Below are positions 59,652 to 62,898 of a DNA stretch of 62,898 nt, piece after piece (position 1 is the first letter of the stretch; each line of letters starts with the position of its first letter). The notes beneath the pieces are model-generated. The model was given only the letters and a program-made list of their open reading frames with translations. It searched no databases and was not told the origin of the DNA. The position numbers and the translations under genes are program-made. The DNA is from Leptolyngbyaceae cyanobacterium MP9P1.79 (GTDB taxonomy: Bacteria > Cyanobacteriota > Cyanobacteriia > JARCMD01): contig JARCMD010000200.1 of assembly GCA_030248885.1 (NCBI GenBank), forward strand, positions 1 through 62,898, read 5' to 3'.

Positions 59652-60467
59652 ATGACTAGCAGGGAAGAGACGATCGCACGGACAGAGGTGGTTTTTAATG
59701 CCGCATCTGATTACTTTGATGCTCCAGCATTATCCTTTTGGAATCGCTTTGGGCAACAAACGATTGATCAACTCTCCCTGCGGGCGGGCGATCGTGTTTT
59801 AGATGTCTGTAGTGGAACGGGTGCTTCGGCGATTCCAGCGGCAGTCCGTGTTGGTTCTACGGGACAAGTGCTGGGGATAGACCTAGCCGAATCTCTTCTA
59901 CAATTGGCGCGTCACAAGTCACAACAGCAAGGGCTGGAAAATATTGAGTTTCGCTGTGGGGATTTTGAAAATTCAGGCTTACCCAACGAGAGTTTTGACG
60001 CAATTGTTTGTGTTTTCGGGATTTTCTTCGTTCCAGATATTATTGCAGCAATTCGAGAGCTTTGGCGGATGGTTCGTCCTGGCGGGAAACTAGCGATTAC
60101 TTCCTGGGGAGAGAAGGTGTTTGAACCTGCCAATCAAATATTTTGGGAGGCGATCGAGGCGGAACGCCCGGACTTGTTTAAGAAATTCACACCGTGGGAT
60201 CGAATTCGTGATCCTGCTTCATTGCAAGCACTGCTAGAGGCAGGTGGCGCGACACAGGTAGAGGTTCTGGCAGAAGCAGGCACCCACACCTTAGCTTCTC
60301 CAGAGGATTGGTGGACAATGGTTTTGGGCGGCGGCATCAGAGGGACGATCGACCAACTTGAGCCAGCAGCCAGGGAACGGGTTCGACAAGCGAATTTGCA
60401 TTTCCTTCAGGCTAATAACATTCATGCATTGGATGTGCAGGTTTTGTATGCGATCGCGCAGAAATAA
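59652..60467 (+). CDS. Class I SAM-dependent methyltransferase
   Basis: A 271-residue methyltransferase with the Rossmann-type SAM pocket: VLDVCSGTGASAIPAA (motif I), VLGIDLAESLLQLAR (motif II), FRCGDFENSGLP and FDAIVCVFGIFFVPD. The pattern is of the UbiE/Menaquinone family or similar small-molecule methyltransferases; the substrate cannot be named. The ATG 59652 is preferred to GTG 59643 three codons upstream. It is convergent with the helicase gene. Confidence 0.85.
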   Translation: MTSREETIARTEVVFNAASDYFDAPALSFWNRFGQQTIDQLSLRAGDRVLDVCSGTGASAIPAAVRVGSTGQVLGIDLAESLLQLARHKSQQQGLENIEFRCGDFENSGLPNESFDAIVCVFGIFFVPDIIAAIRELWRMVRPGGKLAITSWGEKVFEPANQIFWEAIEAERPDLFKKFTPWDRIRDPASLQALLEAGGATQVEVLAEAGTHTLASPEDWWTMVLGGGIRGTIDQLEPAARERVRQANLHFLQANNIHALDVQVLYAIAQK

Positions 60468-60615
60468 GGCACCGAAAACTGGCGATCGTTTTCTTCCGGG
60501 GTTTCTTATTTGCCTCCACAGCATGACGCTGAGCCAGAAGGGAGCATAGATTATCTGGTTAGGGAGAAAGGACATTGCTGTCTGGCTGAGGACTTGTGGT
60601 TAAATGACAGACCAA

Positions 60616-62133
60616 TCATAGATCGTAGGATGGGTTAGCAGATTCAGCAGCATGGGGAAGGGGACGATCGGATTCCTCGTTATATTCCTGGTTATATAGG
60701 GGCAACGATGGCTGCACAACGGTGGGGAAGTTGACGAGCTTGGGTTTAGTTGGTGCTTCAGTTTGGCGGCGATCGAGTTGGCGGCGATCGGACATTGCCT
60801 CTTCGCTAGTTTGTTCAGCAACGACCTCGTAGAGCCGAGCTAGCTTGTGGCGGTCTTGCCCTTTTCGCAGGATTCGACCCAAGCGTTGAATGAACTCACG
60901 CTGGGATGCCGTGCCAGAGAGAATAATTGCCACTTTGGCTTCTGGTACATCAACCCCTTCATTCAAAACATGGGAGGTCACTAACGTGCGATAGTTGCCG
61001 TTGCGGAAGCGGGTCAAGATGTCGTGGCGTTCTTTGACTGGGGTTTGGTGGGTGATGGCCGGAATCAGCAAGGACTGGGAGATGCGATAGACCGTGGCAT
61101 TGTCTGTCGTGAACACCAGAGTCGGATCGGGATAATGTTGCGCCAGGAGGTCAGCCAGAATGCGGAGCTTGCCCTCGGTGCCTAGCGCAATGTCGCGGGC
61201 TGCGCGGTGGGCTAGCATGGCTCTGCGCCCGGCTTGGGACTGAGCGCTTGTCTGCACAAATCGTTGCCATCCTTGGAGGCTGCCCAAGTGGAGATTGTGG
61301 GATTGCAAGAAGTCATTGCGGGTTTTGAGGAGGGTGTCGTATCGATCGCGCTCCTGCGGGGAGAGTTTCACCTTAATCTGCACGACCTGATGGGCAGCTA
61401 GGGCAGTCCCCGCCAAATCGTTAGCCGTTTTGTGATAGACCACTGGCCCGATTAACGTGTCGAGGTCGGCGTGTTTACCATCGGTGCGATCGGGGGTGGC
61501 GGTCAACCCTAGGCGGTAGGGGGCGATCGTCAATTCAGCGATCGATCGGTTGAAGTCACTGGGCAAGTGATGGCACTCATCAAAGACAACTAGCCCGTAC
61601 TGATTGCCCAAGGTTTCAGCGTGAATGGCGGCGCTGTCGTAGGTTGCCACCAACAGTGGGGTTTTATCCCGCGAACCGCCGCCCAGCAATCCCACCTCTG
61701 CATCGGGAAACGCGGCTTTCAGATGGGCGAACCATTGGTGCATCAAGTCCAGGGTGGGCACCACAATCAGGGTGCTGCGCTCCGTTGCCTGCATCGCCAT
61801 CTGCGCCAAATAAGTCTTACCTGCGGCCGTGGGCAATACTACTACACCCTTGCGACCCGCTGCAACCCATGCTGCCAAAGCCTCGCTCTGGTGCAGGTAG
61901 GGTGGCATTTCTAGGCTAGGTTGCAGGACGATCGGGGCGAACGCTTTGGCGTGGTCTTCAAAGTAGGTAGATTCCGATCGCAGCGCTTCCACCAACTCCC
62001 GGTAGTGCCACGCGGGAATGCGGAATCGTTCCACCCGGTCATCCCATACGGCATAGTCCACCCAACGTTTGCCTTTGGGGGGCGGGTGGAGGACTAGGGT
62101 GCCGCGATCGAAGGAGAGGGTAGGAACACGCAT
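60616..62133 (-). CDS. XPB-like superfamily 2 DEAD/DEAH-box helicase
   Basis: A 505-residue SF2 helicase. The N-terminal about 90 residues are a short family-specific domain with a DNA-recognition flavour (RYVDYAVWDD-like: RWVDYAVWDDRVERFRIPAW). Core motifs are VLPTAAGKTYLAQ (I), VVFDECHHLP (II, DECH), LGLTATPDR (III) and RLGRILRKGQ (VI). The layout fits XPB-type repair or nucleotide-excision helicases; the repeated RRQLDRRQ near the C-terminus comes from a 12-bp DNA repeat. It starts 36 bp after livF in the same direction, and may be co-transcribed. Confidence 0.85.
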   Translation of the reverse strand: MRVPTLSFDRGTLVLHPPPKGKRWVDYAVWDDRVERFRIPAWHYRELVEALRSESTYFEDHAKAFAPIVLQPSLEMPPYLHQSEALAAWVAAGRKGVVVLPTAAGKTYLAQMAMQATERSTLIVVPTLDLMHQWFAHLKAAFPDAEVGLLGGGSRDKTPLLVATYDSAAIHAETLGNQYGLVVFDECHHLPSDFNRSIAELTIAPYRLGLTATPDRTDGKHADLDTLIGPVVYHKTANDLAGTALAAHQVVQIKVKLSPQERDRYDTLLKTRNDFLQSHNLHLGSLQGWQRFVQTSAQSQAGRRAMLAHRAARDIALGTEGKLRILADLLAQHYPDPTLVFTTDNATVYRISQSLLIPAITHQTPVKERHDILTRFRNGNYRTLVTSHVLNEGVDVPEAKVAIILSGTASQREFIQRLGRILRKGQDRHKLARLYEVVAEQTSEEAMSDRRQLDRRQTEAPTKPKLVNFPTVVQPSLPLYNQEYNEESDRPLPHAAESANPSYDL

Positions 62134-62169
62134 GGATTCATTTTAGGTCTGACTCTTCCGTCTTACCTT

Positions 62170-62877
62170 TTATGTCTCACCCAAATAGGCTTTGCGAACG
62201 GTCTCATCAGACTGCAATTCCTTAGCCGTGCCCGTCAACACGATTTGCCCTGTTTGCAACACGTAGCCCCGATCGGCCACTGTCAGCGCCATCCGCGCAT
62301 TTTGCTCCACCAGTAAAATGGTTGTGCCTTGGGCATTGATGTCGCGGATAATCGAGAAAATTTGGGTGACGAGCATGGGAGCTAAGCCCATACTGGGTTC
62401 ATCCAGCATCAACAGTCGGGGGCGGGACATCAAAGCGCGGCCGATCGCCAGCATCTGTTGCTCACCCCCACTCAGGGTTCCACCCCGTTGGTTGATGCGC
62501 TCCTTCAGCCGGGGAAACAGCACCAGCGCCCGCTCCAAATCCGACTTAATGCCCAATTGATCCCGCCGAGAGAACGCGCCCATTTCCAGGTTTTCCAGAA
62601 CCGTCATCCGGGGGAAAATCAACCGACCTTCAGGGCTTTGGGAAATCCCCAGCCGGACAATTTGTTGAGTGGATAAGGATTCCAACGCTTGACCCTCAAA
62701 CAAAATGGTGCCTTGTTTGGGACGCAGCAGACCCTGGATGGTGCGGAGAGTTGTTGTCTTCCCAGCGCCATTGCTGCCAATTAACGTCACGACTTCCCCT
62801 TCTTCAACCGCGATCGAAGCTCCCTTGAGCGCGTGGATATTGCCGTAGTAGGTATGGATGTCTTTGATTTCTAGCAC
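62170..62877 (-). CDS. livF: Branched-chain amino acid ABC transporter ATP-binding protein LivF
   Basis: A 235-residue ABC ATPase of the LivF/NatE type. Walker A is GSNGAGKTT, the signature is LSGGEQQ, and Walker B is [31 protein letters not shown] is a Liv-type marker. It couples ATP hydrolysis to import of branched-chain or neutral amino acids. LivG and the permeases are probably off the window to the right, since the gene begins just 21 bases from the window end. Confidence 0.93.
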   Translation of the reverse strand: MLEIKDIHTYYGNIHALKGASIAVEEGEVVTLIGSNGAGKTTTLRTIQGLLRPKQGTILFEGQALESLSTQQIVRLGISQSPEGRLIFPRMTVLENLEMGAFSRRDQLGIKSDLERALVLFPRLKERINQRGGTLSGGEQQMLAIGRALMSRPRLLMLDEPSMGLAPMLVTQIFSIIRDINAQGTTILLVEQNARMALTVADRGYVLQTGQIVLTGTAKELQSDETVRKAYLGET

Positions 62878-62898
62878 GGTGGGGGAGGAGGGGTGGAA

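Noticed and set aside
60720-60800. Repeated GGCGGCGATCG motif
   Set aside because: It is a short in-frame repeat inside the helicase gene coding for RRQLDRRQ, built from HIP1-like sequence and not a separate element.
1-62898. tRNA, rRNA or CRISPR arrays
   Set aside because: Scanning the gaps showed no cloverleaf with a GTTC-type loop, no rRNA stretch and no regularly spaced repeat-spacer pattern.

Overview
The window comes from a cyanobacterium. Several gene families are restricted to or typical of that phylum: DUF1830, DUF2808, DUF760, Ycf46-type AAA protein, DICT sensor, XisH/XisI, a BciB-type 8-vinyl reductase, a three-gene pntAa/pntAb/pntB transhydrogenase and an RpoD-like group 2 sigma factor. 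The palindrome GCGATCGC and its GATCG core recur inside and between genes, as in HIP1-rich cyanobacterial genomes. I cannot place it to genus; the MITE-like repeats, XisHI and exopolysaccharide genes would suit a filamentous Leptolyngbya/Oscillatoria-type genome, but that is inference.

Layout. 1-5.1 kb: a reverse-strand arsenic region (ArsC reductase, MIP channel, ArsR, arsenosugar radical SAM ArsS and its carboxymuconolactone-decarboxylase-like partner), with two DUF6232-like paralogues bracketing arsC-mip-arsR. 5.2-10.4 kb: the str operon rpsL-rpsG-fusA-tufA-rpsJ, with a recognisable promoter and two hairpin terminators. 10.6-16.2 kb: a Lon-substrate-binding-domain protein, a membrane protein of unknown function, an LD-carboxypeptidase, a stand-alone receiver domain, DUF1830 and a HigBA toxin-antitoxin pair. 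16.4-20.1 kb: radical SAM protein, DICT/HD-GYP-like sensor and pentapeptide protein in a tight run. 20.1-24.6 kb: Vat-like acetyltransferase, a cyanobacterial membrane protein, moeA, xisHI and a graveyard of WD40 and toxin-antitoxin remnants. 24.6-28.9 kb: GT4, GT-C-like membrane protein, GT2 and hexapeptide acyltransferase, a surface-glycan cassette whose last three genes are joined by ATGA overlaps. 29.1-36.1 kb: ftsW, a kinase/FGE-domain fusion and the pnt genes. 36.6-42.5 kb: DUF2808, then the conserved rpmH-rnpA-PH-yidC-jag-DUF177-ycf46 run. 42.8-50.2 kb: SH3 protein, two unknowns, cobS, an AAA ATPase resembling those of contractile injection systems, and bciB. 50.6-62.9 kb: carB, a sigma factor with a long leader, DUF760, mutY with a complete Nudix box, a cluster of tiny genes beside an HTH regulator, a methyltransferase, an XPB-like helicase and livF.

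The most notable non-gene structure is three families of short MITE-like palindromic elements (seven copies). In four cases the element begins exactly at the stop codon of the preceding gene, so the element supplies or overlaps the stop. Other points of interest: a 20-bp tandem duplication that creates a seven-codon upstream ORF coupled by ATGA to a DUF6232-like gene; an A8 tract that breaks a small acidic ORF; a 218-bp tandem duplication carrying two copies of a tiny gene; three GGT(C/G)ATTAATT repeats over the start of an HTH gene; and a 17-bp perfect palindrome upstream of the sigma factor gene. I found no rRNA, tRNA, CRISPR array or complete insertion sequence. Nothing here is a proven new system; the best candidates are listed as findings with ways to test them.
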